Shown one piece after another: positions 39,472 through 52,732 of a stretch of DNA of 64,000 nt. The notes under the pieces are model-generated. The model worked only from the letters and a program-made list of their open reading frames with translations, searched no databases and had not been told where the DNA came from. This DNA comes from Actinocorallia longicatena (GTDB lineage: Bacteria > Actinomycetota > Actinomycetes > Streptosporangiales > Streptosporangiaceae), in contig NZ_BAAAUV010000021.1 of assembly GCF_039534125.1 (NCBI RefSeq), forward strand, positions 1 to 64,000, read 5' to 3'. Both the position numbers and the translations under genes were made by a program. Numbering within the stretch: the stretch's first letter is position 1; each line of letters starts with the position of its first letter.

Positions 39472-41375
39472 ACGAGCTCCAGGCGCTGGGCGCCGCGATC
39501 CTCGACGCCTTCCCGCAGGTCCTCCAGGCCGTCGGCGACGATCTGACCGGCGCCCGGCGAAGCCTTCTGGAGGACGGCCGCCGCCTCCTGGAGTCGGGAC
39601 GGTACAACGTCGTCGTCTGCGGGGAGTTCGGGCGCGGCAAGTCCAGCCTGCTGAACACGCTCGTCGGACGGCCGGGGCTGTTCCCCGTCGACACCGCGGC
39701 GACCACCTCGGTGATCACGATCCTGCGCTGGGACGAACGCGAGCGGGCGGTCGTCACCTTCCTCGAGGGCCCGGACGGCAACGCCCCCGAACCGCTCGAG
39801 ATCCCGCTGTCGTCCGTCGCCTCCTACGCGACCGAGCAGGGCAATCCGGAGAACCGCGAGGGCGTCCTGCAGATCGAGATGACCGCGCCGATCGAGGAGC
39901 TGCGCGGCGGCCTGGTCCTGGTCGACACCCCCGGCACGGGCAGCACCGATCCCGGCCACACGGCCGCCACCAGGGCGTTCCTGCCGAGCGCCGACGCCAT
40001 CTTGTTCGTCGCCACCGCCTCGGAGTCCCTCAGCCAGGTCGAGCTGGACTTCCTGAAGCTGGCCCTGGAGCAGTGCCCGACGGTCGTCACCGCGATCACG
40101 ATGATCGACCGGGAGGAGGATCCGGGTCCGGCGATCGGGCGGGCCAGGGCCAGGATCGGCGCGGTCGCCGGGGTTCCCCCGGAGGAGCTCGTCGTGGTCG
40201 GCGTCTCCGCGCACCGCAAGCGCCGGGCCCTGACCCGGGGCGACGCCGGCCTGCTGGACAGGTCGGGCTTCCCCGATCTGGACCGGGCGCTGTGGGAGGG
40301 GCTGACCATGACCTGCGGCCGTGCCCGGGCCGAGCGGGCGCTGGACGCCCTGGACACCGCGCTCGCCGAGGCGTTCGCGCCCCTCGCCAACGAGCTGGCG
40401 GCCCTGCACGACGACACGGCGTTCCAGCGGGTCGACGCCGAGCTGCGCCGGGCGCGCGAGCGGTCGCGTGAGCTGTCGTCCCAGGGCAGCCGCTGGCGCT
40501 CCGACCTGCGCGTCGACCTCGACACGGCGGCCCGCGGCATCCGCGCCCGCATGCAGGACGACTTCGACGCCGTCACCGACGACCTCCGCACGGCCCTGGA
40601 GTCGGAGATCGCGTTCACCGATCCCGGGCGGCTGGTCGGCGACGTCTCCGCCGGGCTGATCGACACGGTCAACCGGGCGGGCATCGCCCTCGCCGAACGG
40701 GCCGTCGAGCTGGCCGATCGGTACTCCGAGCGGACCATGACCCGGCTCACCGCCTCGGACGTCCCCGCCGGTCCGGCGCCCGTGCTGAAGAGCGTCCGGG
40801 AGGCGCCCGCCCGCCCGCGCCAGGGCCCGAGCCGCTTCGCCCGGCTCCGTGAGCTCATGGCGGGCGGCAACGCGATCAGGGGTCCCGCGGCGATCATCGG
40901 CGGGGCGATCGGCCTGGCCGTGCCCGGTGTCGGCGTGGTCGTCGGGGTGGGTGTCGGCGGGGCCATCGGCCAGATCGTGGGCTGGCTGGGCGGGCACCGG
41001 GAGATGGCGCGCAAGCGGCGGGAGCTGGCCAGGCACGAGCAGCTCGAGCATCTGCGCGGCGAGCTCGGCCTGATGGTCGGCGCGGCCCGCCGGAAGGCCG
41101 AGCGCGACTTCACCGAGCAGGTCGCCCGCTGCCGCGAGGTGCTCGTCAAGGAGCTCGAACGCGAGCTGGAGGCGGCCGAGCAGTCGCAGCAACGGTCGAT
41201 CCTGCGCCTCACGGAGCTGCGGGAGAGCGGCGGGAGGCGGCGCGGGGCGCACTCGGCCGAGCTGGGCGTCCAGGCGGAGCGGTACGCCGTCCTGCGCCGG
41301 AGGCTCGGGGCCCTGCGCGAACGTACGGCGGCACTCGATCCGGCGGCCGGGGCACGGCCGCCGCGAGGGGAATAG
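39468..41375 (+). CDS. Dynamin-like GTPase 2 with membrane hairpin
   Basis: 635 residues. G1 GEFGRGKS (52-59), switch threonines at TAATTS, G3 DTPG (153-156); G4 is weak (TMIDRE near 211-216 instead of NKxD). A long helical stalk follows, with a glycine-rich hydrophobic hairpin at about 472-508 (AAIIGGAIGLAVPGVGVVVG) that would insert in membrane as in bacterial dynamin-like proteins, then a coiled coil. Probably membrane-remodelling or membrane-sensing. The second GTPase of the operon. Confidence 0.85.
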   Translation: MNELQALGAAILDAFPQVLQAVGDDLTGARRSLLEDGRRLLESGRYNVVVCGEFGRGKSSLLNTLVGRPGLFPVDTAATTSVITILRWDERERAVVTFLEGPDGNAPEPLEIPLSSVASYATEQGNPENREGVLQIEMTAPIEELRGGLVLVDTPGTGSTDPGHTAATRAFLPSADAILFVATASESLSQVELDFLKLALEQCPTVVTAITMIDREEDPGPAIGRARARIGAVAGVPPEELVVVGVSAHRKRRALTRGDAGLLDRSGFPDLDRALWEGLTMTCGRARAERALDALDTALAEAFAPLANELAALHDDTAFQRVDAELRRARERSRELSSQGSRWRSDLRVDLDTAARGIRARMQDDFDAVTDDLRTALESEIAFTDPGRLVGDVSAGLIDTVNRAGIALAERAVELADRYSERTMTRLTASDVPAGPAPVLKSVREAPARPRQGPSRFARLRELMAGGNAIRGPAAIIGGAIGLAVPGVGVVVGVGVGGAIGQIVGWLGGHREMARKRRELARHEQLEHLRGELGLMVGAARRKAERDFTEQVARCREVLVKELERELEAAEQSQQRSILRLTELRESGGRRRGAHSAELGVQAERYAVLRRRLGALRERTAALDPAAGARPPRGE

Positions 41376-41378
41376 TCC

Positions 41379-44900
<3,522 letters not shown>

Positions 44901-44904
44901 AGCC

Positions 44905-47900
44905 ATGGCCCTGCGCGTGACGTTCGGCGCCCTGAGCGCCCGGCAGCAGGAGTCGCCCCTGCGGCTCCGGCCGGAGGACGGCGTCTACCGGCTGCCCGAC
45001 CTGTGGGTGATGCCCGATGACGGCCCCGTCCTGCTCGAGAACTGCCAGGCCCGCGTCGACGGGTCGGCCGAGCTGGCGGCGCTGATCGGAACCGGGTACA
45101 CCGCGTCGATCCCCGCCACGGAGATCACCACGGTCTCGACCGTCGCCGGTCCCCCCATCGACGCCGCCCTGGTCCCGCCGGGCCGCACGATCAACCTCAT
45201 GCTGCGGCTGGTGCACATCGAGCAGGACCAGGTGGGACGCCAGGTGCGCGGCAGCGTCTTCGCCTCCCCCATGTCGCTCGACCTCTACTTCGATCCCGAG
45301 CCGGTCGTCCCGCCGCCCCCGCCCCCGCCTCCGCAGCGGGAGCCGGAGCGGGAGTCCCCGAGCGTCACCGCGCTCCCGCCCGTGCCCGAGCCGGACGATC
45401 CGCCGCGCGACGGCCACCACGGCTTCGCCGCCATCGACTTCGGGACCAGCGGATCGACGGTGACGCTCCTCGACCGCGAGTACAGCAGGCCGGAACCACT
45501 CCCCGACGCCCAGCTCGACGCGCTGCGCTCGGAGGTCAGGCGGCTCGTCGCGGACCGTCCGTCGGGCCCTGTGGGCGAGGATCTGAGCAGCCTGTGGCAC
45601 GACCTCCTGGCCGAGGCGGTCGAGGAGCTGCGCTGCGACCGTCTGGGCGCCGGGCCCGTCAAGGCCCTGACCGCCCTCCTCGAGATCCCCGACGGCGGCA
45701 CTCCGGTCTTCGAACTGCTGCGCCAGCTGGAACTCCTCAGCCAGTTCTCCGACGAGCGGCTCCGCGGCTGGCTCAGCCACGCCCTGCACCGCTGCTGGGA
45801 CCGGGCCCTGAACGTGCCGCCGCTCCAGACGTGGTCGCTGCACCAGGTCGTCCTCGAACCCGCCCGGGATCTGCGCGAGGTGCCGAGCCGGGCCGAGCTG
45901 GTGGACTTCGACCCGCTCAAGGTGCGGGTCGGGGCGCAGGTGCTCGGCGCCCGCGGCAACGACGGGGAGATGTGGACGTTCAACGGGCTCAAGGAGAAGT
46001 TCGACCGGCTCGGCGAGACGGCCCTGGCCTCACCCGAGGGACGGCCGATCACCTACGCGGAGATCGTCGCGGCCACGTACCGGGACCTGTGCGACAGGAC
46101 CAACCGGTTCGTCCAGAACGCCTCGGGACGGGTGCGGCTGGACTCCCGGCCGATCCGAGAGATCATCGTCACTTATCCGGCGATGGCGTCGCTGCACGTC
46201 AGGGACGAGCTGCCGGCCCTGGTCAGCAGGGCCCTCGACGTCAAGTACGTGGAGACCCGCTATGACGAGGCCGTCAGCGCGGCGTTCTTCTTCCTCATGC
46301 GCGACCTCGGCGCCCGCACCGAGCTCGGCGTGGAGAGCCTGCGCTCCCGGTCGCGGCCCGTCCCCGGGACGACCGGGATGTGGCACCGGCACGTCCTGGT
46401 CGTGGACGTCGGCGGCGGGACGACGGACATCGCGCTCATCACCTTCACGCTCGAGGACCGCACCCCGTCGCTCCCCGGCGCGGACGAGCGCTTCACCGGC
46501 CGCTACTACACGATCCTGCCCAAGCTCAGGGGCACGAGCGGCCGGGCGCAGCTCGGCGGCAACCATCTGACGCTCCTGGTCTTCCACTGGCTGAAGACCG
46601 CCCTCGCGGACGCCCTGCTCTGCCTGGACTCCGGCCGTTTCGCCCCGACCCTCCCGGACGTCCTGCTGGACGCGTCCGGCGCGTACGCGAGGGGCAGCCT
46701 CCTCACCAAGCTGTCGACCGAGCTCCCCCAGGAGAGCTGGCTGGCCGATCTGGTCGAGGAGATCGTCCCCACCCAGTGGGCGGACAGTCCCGAGCGGCTG
46801 GAGGCCTTCCGCCTGCTGTGGAACGAGGCCGAGGCCGCCAAGATCGCGCTCGGCGGGCTCGAGCCCGGCGGCTCGCACCAGGTGGCCGCCGACCGGCTCG
46901 ACAAGATCGTCCGGGCCCTGGAGAGCGCCCCCGGCCAGCGGAACTGGCCGGGGGCCTCGCCCGGCGCGCTGTCCCTGACCGTCGAGCGGTTCGAGAGTTT
47001 CGCCCGCCCGGTCATCTCCCAGATCGTCCAGCTCGCCGACGGGCTGGTGAAGCAGCGGTTCAGGGACACCGGGGACCGTCTCGACGAGCTCATCCTGACC
47101 GGGAAGGCGAGCGGGCTCCCGCTGGTGGAGAGGGTCTTCGCCGAGGAGTTCGGGAGCGGCGGGTCCGGGCACACGGTGACGGTCGAGCACGAGTACGCCA
47201 AGAACGCCACCTCGATCGGGGCGTGCTGGGCGGAGAACCTGCGCCAGTACGGGCACCGTGACCCCTCCAGCGCCGCCGAGGAACTCAAGCACGGCTACAC
47301 CGTGATCGACGTGGACGTCGACAACCTCTTCCGCAACCTGCCGAGCACCTTCGTCCGCGCCGGGCAGCGGGCCGCCGACACCAGCGTGGTCCTCAGCGCG
47401 GGCGACGAGCTGCACATCGTCGACGAGCGCTACCGGACCCGGGTGCGCCGTCCCAGCTCCTACCTGACCGACACCTACGAGATCCGGCGGGAGATCGAGG
47501 GCGATCCCGAACGTCCGCGCTGGGGGACCTTCGCCTACCGCGACCATCTGCCCCCCGGGGCGGACGCCGACAGGTCGGTCTGGCCCGGCCAGATCAACAC
47601 CATGCTCGAGATGGGGTACGACCTCAAGCCCCTCCTGCACCTGTGGCGCGGCCCGGTCCCGCACTACGTGATCGAGGGACCGCCGCTCGGCAACGTGGCG
47701 GAGGCCGCGGCCAGGCTGGGCCGGGCCCGCGCCGACGCCGCCGAGGGGCCCGAGACCTTCGAGCTCAAGGTCAACATGCCGGTGAACAGCCCGGCGCACG
47801 GCCCGACGGTCTTCAAGAACGTCCCGGTCGAGTTCCCCGCGGCCGAGCATCTGCTCACCGACCGGTTCCGGTTCGGCGGGGCACGGTCCGAGGGGCGTCC

Positions 47901-48216
47901 GGGGCTGCTCTCGGAGCAGCCGCTTCCGGCCGTCCCCCGCAACGGCCGGTGGACCTTCCATCTCCGGTCGTCGGCGACCGGGGAGACCGTCCTGCTCGGT
48001 GAGGCGCGGCCGGCGCCGAGCGCGATCGGGATCGCCTGCTGGGTCACGCTCGACGAGCACGGCTCGCTCCGGATCCACGAGGGCGGCCCGCCGTTCGCGT
48101 CGGTCTCCTCGCTGCTGGACGTCGAGAACGACGAGGGTGCCGTGTTCAGCCATCGGCTCCAGGAGAACAACACCGAGATCAACAGGGTTCTCGATCCCTT
48201 CAGCGGTGCGCAGTGA
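44905..48216 (+). CDS. Very large Hsp70/actin-fold protein (SrfB-like architecture)
   Basis: 1103 residues. An N-terminal beta domain (1-130) and a Pro-rich linker (134-170) precede an actin/Hsp70-fold ATPase with phosphate-1 AIDFGTSGSTV (176-186) and phosphate-2 VVDVGGGTTDIALI (499-512) separated by a long insertion, and a ~350-residue C-terminal region ending with beta-rich segments. Size, insertion and linkage to dynamin-like genes recall the SrfB family, which occurs with the GTPase-like SrfC. That comparison is inference. Overlaps the next gene by 4 bp. Confidence 0.78.
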   Translation: MALRVTFGALSARQQESPLRLRPEDGVYRLPDLWVMPDDGPVLLENCQARVDGSAELAALIGTGYTASIPATEITTVSTVAGPPIDAALVPPGRTINLMLRLVHIEQDQVGRQVRGSVFASPMSLDLYFDPEPVVPPPPPPPPQREPERESPSVTALPPVPEPDDPPRDGHHGFAAIDFGTSGSTVTLLDREYSRPEPLPDAQLDALRSEVRRLVADRPSGPVGEDLSSLWHDLLAEAVEELRCDRLGAGPVKALTALLEIPDGGTPVFELLRQLELLSQFSDERLRGWLSHALHRCWDRALNVPPLQTWSLHQVVLEPARDLREVPSRAELVDFDPLKVRVGAQVLGARGNDGEMWTFNGLKEKFDRLGETALASPEGRPITYAEIVAATYRDLCDRTNRFVQNASGRVRLDSRPIREIIVTYPAMASLHVRDELPALVSRALDVKYVETRYDEAVSAAFFFLMRDLGARTELGVESLRSRSRPVPGTTGMWHRHVLVVDVGGGTTDIALITFTLEDRTPSLPGADERFTGRYYTILPKLRGTSGRAQLGGNHLTLLVFHWLKTALADALLCLDSGRFAPTLPDVLLDASGAYARGSLLTKLSTELPQESWLADLVEEIVPTQWADSPERLEAFRLLWNEAEAAKIALGGLEPGGSHQVAADRLDKIVRALESAPGQRNWPGASPGALSLTVERFESFARPVISQIVQLADGLVKQRFRDTGDRLDELILTGKASGLPLVERVFAEEFGSGGSGHTVTVEHEYAKNATSIGACWAENLRQYGHRDPSSAAEELKHGYTVIDVDVDNLFRNLPSTFVRAGQRAADTSVVLSAGDELHIVDERYRTRVRRPSSYLTDTYEIRREIEGDPERPRWGTFAYRDHLPPGADADRSVWPGQINTMLEMGYDLKPLLHLWRGPVPHYVIEGPPLGNVAEAAARLGRARADAAEGPETFELKVNMPVNSPAHGPTVFKNVPVEFPAAEHLLTDRFRFGGARSEGRPGLLSEQPLPAVPRNGRWTFHLRSSATGETVLLGEARPAPSAIGIACWVTLDEHGSLRIHEGGPPFASVSSLLDVENDEGAVFSHRLQENNTEINRVLDPFSGAQ

Positions 48217-49274
48217 ACGACCCGCTGAGAGAGCTGCTCGCCGTGCCGGGGTCGGAGCTCGCCGAGGTGCTCCGGTCGGGGCTGCGCCTGACCGCGCGGG
48301 CCCTGGAATCCACGGCCCGTGAGACGCCGGACGACCCGGGGACGGACGCCTACCGGGAACTGCGCCTCGTGTTCGAGGACGTCCTGGGGACCGCCCCGCG
48401 CCGGGCCGTCGCCGTCGTGCACGAGGATCCGCTGGAGGACCTCTACCGCCACTACGTCAGGGAGACCCCCCAGGGTCTTCCGCCCGGCGAGTCCCTCCCC
48501 GGGATGCCCGCCGCGCGCTGGCAGGCGTTCACCAGTTCCCTGCTCAGGCTGCCCGCGCAGGCCGCCATCGAGTGGCGGCGCGCCTCGCAGTCGCTGATCG
48601 GGGCAGGGCCCCCCGAGGCGCATCTCGTGCCGGGCGAGGAGCACGAGACGCTCCTTCCCGGCAACCGGGACCTCGGTGTCCGCGAACTCGTCGGCACCCC
48701 GCACGCGCCGCTGCCCGCCGACGTCGCCGCGGCCGTCCGCGGTGCCGCTCCGGGCACGGACGGCTGGACGCTCGGCGCACTGGCCTCCCAGGTCCTGGCG
48801 CTGAGCGAGGCCGACCCGGCGCTCTACTCCTTCGGCAGCCTCACCGGCGGCCCCCGGCCGCTGCGCGACGCCGCCCACCGCGCCCGCTACCGCGCCGAGC
48901 TCCTCGCCCGGATCGAGGACTTCTCCGATCAACCCGCCTCCTCGCTGGCGGCGCTCCGGGCCCTCGTCCTCGTCGACGAGGCCCTGTGCTCGGTCACCCA
49001 CCTGAGCCCGTCGACCCACGCGACGAGCTGGTGGAACCTCCTGGCCGCCCGGTCCCGCCGCCTGGTCTTCGCCCACGCCCAGGCCCTGCGGGAACAGGCC
49101 AAGGTCCGGGAGCCCGCCCGGCGCTACAGCGACATCAAGGAGCTCACCGAGGACGACGTCCCGGCCCACTCCCCCGGGCAGTCCGGGCGGGTGCTGCGCT
49201 GCCTCCGCCTGTACGCCGACTACGGCGGGAACGTGCGGCGCGGCCGGGTCATCTACGGAACGGACGAAGGGTGA
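48213..49274 (+). CDS. Helical protein of unknown function in the Hsp70/GTPase operon
   Basis: 353 residues, GTG start. Mostly alpha-helical (LRELLAVPGSELAEVLRSGLRLTARALES; ALRALVLVDEALCSVTH) with no recognised motif and no membrane segment. Its operon position between the SrfB-like Hsp70 and the vWA-PP2C-kinase set suggests an adaptor. The frame has normal codon use for the region. Not recognised. Confidence 0.6.
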   Translation: MNDPLRELLAVPGSELAEVLRSGLRLTARALESTARETPDDPGTDAYRELRLVFEDVLGTAPRRAVAVVHEDPLEDLYRHYVRETPQGLPPGESLPGMPAARWQAFTSSLLRLPAQAAIEWRRASQSLIGAGPPEAHLVPGEEHETLLPGNRDLGVRELVGTPHAPLPADVAAAVRGAAPGTDGWTLGALASQVLALSEADPALYSFGSLTGGPRPLRDAAHRARYRAELLARIEDFSDQPASSLAALRALVLVDEALCSVTHLSPSTHATSWWNLLAARSRRLVFAHAQALREQAKVREPARRYSDIKELTEDDVPAHSPGQSGRVLRCLRLYADYGGNVRRGRVIYGTDEG

Positions 49275-49281
49275 AACACCG

Positions 49282-49842
49282 GTGAACCTGAAACTGCTGC
49301 GGTCGTGGGCCTGGATCGCGCTGTCCTTCGCCCTGCTCATCGGCGCCTTCACCGTCGCACGCCCCACGAAGGAACCCGCGAGCAACGCCCAGGGGACGGT
49401 CGTCACACCGACGACGGCGCCCTGGATCCCTTCCCCGGTCACCACCATCATCACGCCACCGCCGGTGACCACCGGCCCGCCCGCGGTCCCCATGCGCTGG
49501 CCCAAGGCGGAACGACCGGCCGGTGCCTCGAACAAGAAACAGCAGCCCGGCCCGGCCTGGTTCCAGGTCATGAACGCCCGGCAGTGCGTGAAGATCAACG
49601 AACTCGGGAAGAACTCGCCCCTCTACAACGGCTTGAAGCAGGCCTGCACCTCGGCCGCCGGTACCGAGGACTACTGGCAGGACGCCGCGGACAACCTCGA
49701 ACGCGTCCAGCACAAGGACCTCGACTGCGCCGAGACCTTCGCCTACACCCTGCTGACCACCCTCATCAAAATCCACCAGAACAGCCCCGACAGCCCCATC
49801 ACCTTCGTGGACGGCCCCACCCAGACGCCGCTCGCCTGCTGA
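49282..49842 (+). CDS. Single-pass membrane/exported protein of unknown function
   Basis: 186 residues, GTG start. One helix (WAWIALSFALLIGAFTVA) near the N-terminus, a Thr/Pro-rich spacer (about 38-75), then a small globular domain with four cysteines (ARQCVKINEL, KQACTSA, LDCAETF and a C-terminal LAC) that could form two disulfides outside the cell. It may be the outside sensor of the module. Placed just before the vWA gene. Confidence 0.6.
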   Translation: MNLKLLRSWAWIALSFALLIGAFTVARPTKEPASNAQGTVVTPTTAPWIPSPVTTIITPPPVTTGPPAVPMRWPKAERPAGASNKKQQPGPAWFQVMNARQCVKINELGKNSPLYNGLKQACTSAAGTEDYWQDAADNLERVQHKDLDCAETFAYTLLTTLIKIHQNSPDSPITFVDGPTQTPLAC

Positions 49843-49866
49843 TCTCCCCCTCCAGGAGGAACGACC

Positions 49867-50574
49867 TTGCTCGACTTCGACGGACGGGAACGCGCGTTCC
49901 CCTTCTACATCGTCTGCGACGTCTCGCAGAGCATGTGGGATCCGGGCTTCCATCCGGGGGCGGCCCAGGTTCCGCTCGACATGCTCGGCGACGCCGTGCC
50001 GGAGCTGCTCTGGCAGATCCAGACGGAACCGGCCATCAGCGACGCCACCTGGGTCGGCGTCGTCGGTTTCCACAGCAGCCCGCAGGTGATCCTGCGGCTG
50101 ACCCGGCCCTCCGAGGTGGCCGACCTCAAGGCGTTCGAGCCCGGCCAGCAGACCAACTACGCCTCGGCGTTCACCCTGCTGAGCGATCTGATCGAGCGGG
50201 ACTGCTCCCGGCTGAAGGCCTCCTACAACCTCAAGCGGCCGGTGGTCTTCTTCCTCACCGACGGCATCCCCTACGTCGGCAGGGCAGAGCAGCCCGAGCC
50301 CGTGTGGCGCGAGTGCCGCGACCGGCTGGCGGGGCTGAGCTCCCGCCCGCAGATCGTGGCCTTCGGCTTCGGCCAGGCCCGCGGCGACATCCTGTGCAAG
50401 GTCGCCACGGAGCAGGACGGCCGTCCGCTGGCGTTCGTCGCCGACGGGGGCGTCAGCGTGGTCACGGTGCTGACCGCGCTCATGGACACCCTGTTCGTCA
50501 GCATCACCTCCTCGGTCGCCAAGGGGGAACTGTCCCTGCGCGTCCCGGACGGCATGCGCTGGGCGTCACCATGA
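49867..50574 (+). CDS. TerY-like vWA-domain protein, triad 1
   Basis: 235 residues from a TTG with AGGAGGA upstream. It is a single vWA domain with a complete MIDAS: DVSQS (Asp18, Ser20, Ser22), QTNYASAF (Thr) and FFLTDGIPY (Asp). Together with the next two genes (PP2C, kinase) it makes the vWA-phosphatase-kinase set described as the TerY-P triad in tellurium-resistance-type systems. Likely a metal-dependent binding platform controlled by phosphorylation. 4-bp overlap with the PP2C gene. Confidence 0.85.
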   Translation: MLDFDGRERAFPFYIVCDVSQSMWDPGFHPGAAQVPLDMLGDAVPELLWQIQTEPAISDATWVGVVGFHSSPQVILRLTRPSEVADLKAFEPGQQTNYASAFTLLSDLIERDCSRLKASYNLKRPVVFFLTDGIPYVGRAEQPEPVWRECRDRLAGLSSRPQIVAFGFGQARGDILCKVATEQDGRPLAFVADGGVSVVTVLTALMDTLFVSITSSVAKGELSLRVPDGMRWASP

Positions 50575-51635
50575 CCTTCCTGCAGATCGTCTGCATCTTC
50601 ACCAGCGGCGCGTGCCTCCTGAACGGCATCAGAGGAGTGATCGCCCATGCCCCGTTCGCCGTACCCGCAGGGCTGGGACGGATGACCGGCCCGGATCGGC
50701 CGGCCGTCCCCCAGCACTCCGAACCGCGGGCGATCCGGGCCCCGTCCGGCGCGTCCGGGCTGGAGCCCCGCTATGTCGGCAGGACGCCGAGCCCGGTGTC
50801 GGTGCTGCTGCCCGCGAGCGTCCTGTCCGACCAGCCGAGCGTCCAGGCCGAGCACGGCATGTGGCAGAACGTGACGGTCCGGGCCGCCAGCAGGCGCGGA
50901 CGCTCGCACATGCGCAGGGGCGAGCCGCTCCAGGACGCGTTCATGGTCCTGCCCTCCGAGGACCGGCGCTGGATCATCGCCGTGATCGCGGACGGGGTCG
51001 GCGGCTCCGCCTACGCGGAGGTCGCGGCCAGGACCGCGGTCGCGTCGACCATCCGCGAACTCGGGCTCCATCTCCGCAACGCGGTGAACGGGCCCACCCC
51101 GGCGGGCTGGCGGGCCGTGTTCTCCGAGGTCGCGGCGGACGTCGGCGACGCGAGGAAGTCCGTCCACGGCTATCCGGGCACGGACCGCAAGCCGCTCCCC
51201 AGCACGACGGTCGTCGCGATGGTCGCCCCGGCCGACGCGCGTCCGGGCGACACGGTCTTCGTCGCCGGGATCGGCGACTCCATGGCGCTGCTGCTGCGGG
51301 GCGGCACCGGGCAGTGGGAGGGGATCCTCGGCCCGTCCGGCTCCTCTTCGGACTCCGGGAACGACCCGACCGCGGCGCTGCCCGCCGACCTCGGCGATCT
51401 GCGGACCCTCGAACACGGCTGGGCCCGCGACGAGGTGCTGATGCTCGCCACCGACGGCTTCGCCCGGGGCCTGGGCCGCGGCAACTCGCTGCGCGACGAC
51501 CTCGCGAAGGCCTGGCGCCGGCCGCCCGAGCTGCTGAGCTTCCTGCGCGACGTGGAGTTCAAGAGCGCCACGTTCGACGACGACAGAACCGTGGTCGCGC
51601 TCTGGCAGGGCGCCTTCGACAGGCAGGTGAAGTGA
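50571..51635 (+). CDS. PP2C-type protein phosphatase, triad 1
   Basis: 354 residues. An N-terminal ~90-residue region with a hydrophobic stretch (LQIVCIFTSGACLLNGIRGVI) precedes the PPM fold: EPLQDAFMV, VIADGVGGSAYAEVAA, FVAGIGDSMALLL, LMLATDGFARGLG and FDDDRTVVAL. The metal-binding aspartates are all present, so it should be active on phospho-Ser/Thr. Overlaps both triad partners by 4 bp, so the three are made together. Confidence 0.85.
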   Translation: MTFLQIVCIFTSGACLLNGIRGVIAHAPFAVPAGLGRMTGPDRPAVPQHSEPRAIRAPSGASGLEPRYVGRTPSPVSVLLPASVLSDQPSVQAEHGMWQNVTVRAASRRGRSHMRRGEPLQDAFMVLPSEDRRWIIAVIADGVGGSAYAEVAARTAVASTIRELGLHLRNAVNGPTPAGWRAVFSEVAADVGDARKSVHGYPGTDRKPLPSTTVVAMVAPADARPGDTVFVAGIGDSMALLLRGGTGQWEGILGPSGSSSDSGNDPTAALPADLGDLRTLEHGWARDEVLMLATDGFARGLGRGNSLRDDLAKAWRRPPELLSFLRDVEFKSATFDDDRTVVALWQGAFDRQVK

Positions 51636-52723
51636 CCGGTCTCCCGTTGTTCGTCGAGTTCGACGACCTGATCATCATGGAGCGGTTCTCGACCGGTGGA
51701 GGGCAGTCCTCGGGGCTGTTCCGCTGCAAGGCCCCGGACGGCGAGATCTACCTCCTCAAGACCTACACCGACGAGGTGCAGCAGAGCCTGCGGCCGATGC
51801 CCCTGCAAGAACTGATCATGATGCGGGGGATGCTGGGGCCCGAGGAACGGGCCGAGCTCGACGCCCGGTGCGCGTGGCCGCGGGCCGCGGTCATCAAGGA
51901 CACCGCGATCAACGGCGTGCTGATCCCGCCCGCCTCGGCGGAGATGTTCGAGACCGTCGCCGGGCGGACCAAGACGCAGACGCGGCCCCGCCATCTGGAG
52001 GGCCTGGCCCGGCCGCCCGACGCCGCCGGCCGGATCGGCCTCCCCTACTACGAGATCCCGCAGAAGCTGGCGATCCTGAGCGGGTACTTCGACACGATGC
52101 GCTGGCTGCACGACCGGGGCTACGCCATCGGCGACCTCCAGCCGCGCAACGCCCTGTTCTCCGCCGACGGGGCGCGGGTCCTGCTCATCGACTGCGATTC
52201 GTGCGTCCCGCTGCTCGGTACGCCCGCCTTCGTCGCCCAGGACCCGGAGATCTGGAAGACGCCCGGCGAGGAGGCCTTCACCATCAGGACGGACCTGTAC
52301 AAGTTCGCGTGGATGATCGTGCGCTGTGTGCAGGAGAACCTGGAGAGCCGGACGGTCCGGCGCGACCTGCTCCTGCCCGCGATGCAGGGCGCGGTCTGCG
52401 ATCTGCTGGAGGCCCTGTGCGCCGGTGCTGATCTGGAGAACGCCTCGAACCTGCTGCGCGGCAAGGCCACGCTCTGGCGCGTCCTCGTCGTGGGGGACGC
52501 CCTCTACGTCCGCAACGACAGGAGCCTCCGGGCGCGGTGGGAGCCCCGGGCGGTCGAGCCCGCGGTGCAGCGGCCCGCGGTGGCCGAGGAGGAGTACTTC
52601 GACGACGGGGACGTCATGGAGCCGGCCGGACGGCGTTCCGTGCTGCGCACCATGGCGTGGGTCCTGATCCTCCTGGCCGTCTTCGTCTGCGTGGGCCTGC
52701 TCGCCGCCGACCAGCTTTCGTGA
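51632..52723 (+). CDS. TerY-P-type protein kinase, triad 1, membrane anchored
   Basis: 363 residues, GTG start. A divergent kinase: ATP-binding Lys43 (YLLKTYT), catalytic loop GDLQPRN (Asp168, Asn173) in place of HRDxxxxN, and LIDCDSC (Asp187) in place of DFG. A C-terminal membrane helix (RTMAWVLILLAVFVCVGLLAA) tethers it with the kinase domain in the cytoplasm. It is the last gene of the plus-strand operon; nine bases separate it from the convergent cyclase-like gene. Confidence 0.8.
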   Translation: MTGLPLFVEFDDLIIMERFSTGGGQSSGLFRCKAPDGEIYLLKTYTDEVQQSLRPMPLQELIMMRGMLGPEERAELDARCAWPRAAVIKDTAINGVLIPPASAEMFETVAGRTKTQTRPRHLEGLARPPDAAGRIGLPYYEIPQKLAILSGYFDTMRWLHDRGYAIGDLQPRNALFSADGARVLLIDCDSCVPLLGTPAFVAQDPEIWKTPGEEAFTIRTDLYKFAWMIVRCVQENLESRTVRRDLLLPAMQGAVCDLLEALCAGADLENASNLLRGKATLWRVLVVGDALYVRNDRSLRARWEPRAVEPAVQRPAVAEEEYFDDGDVMEPAGRRSVLRTMAWVLILLAVFVCVGLLAADQLS

Positions 52724-52732
52724 GCCGTTCCC

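Noticed and set aside
46030..48153. Long minus-strand frame inside the SrfB-like gene
   Set aside because: Low-complexity shadow product; the plus strand has Hsp70 motifs and tight operon spacing.
50612..51620. Frame in another phase over the PP2C gene as a separate gene
   Set aside because: Product is Arg/Gly/Pro-rich without motifs; the PP2C frame has all metal-binding motifs and 4-bp overlaps.
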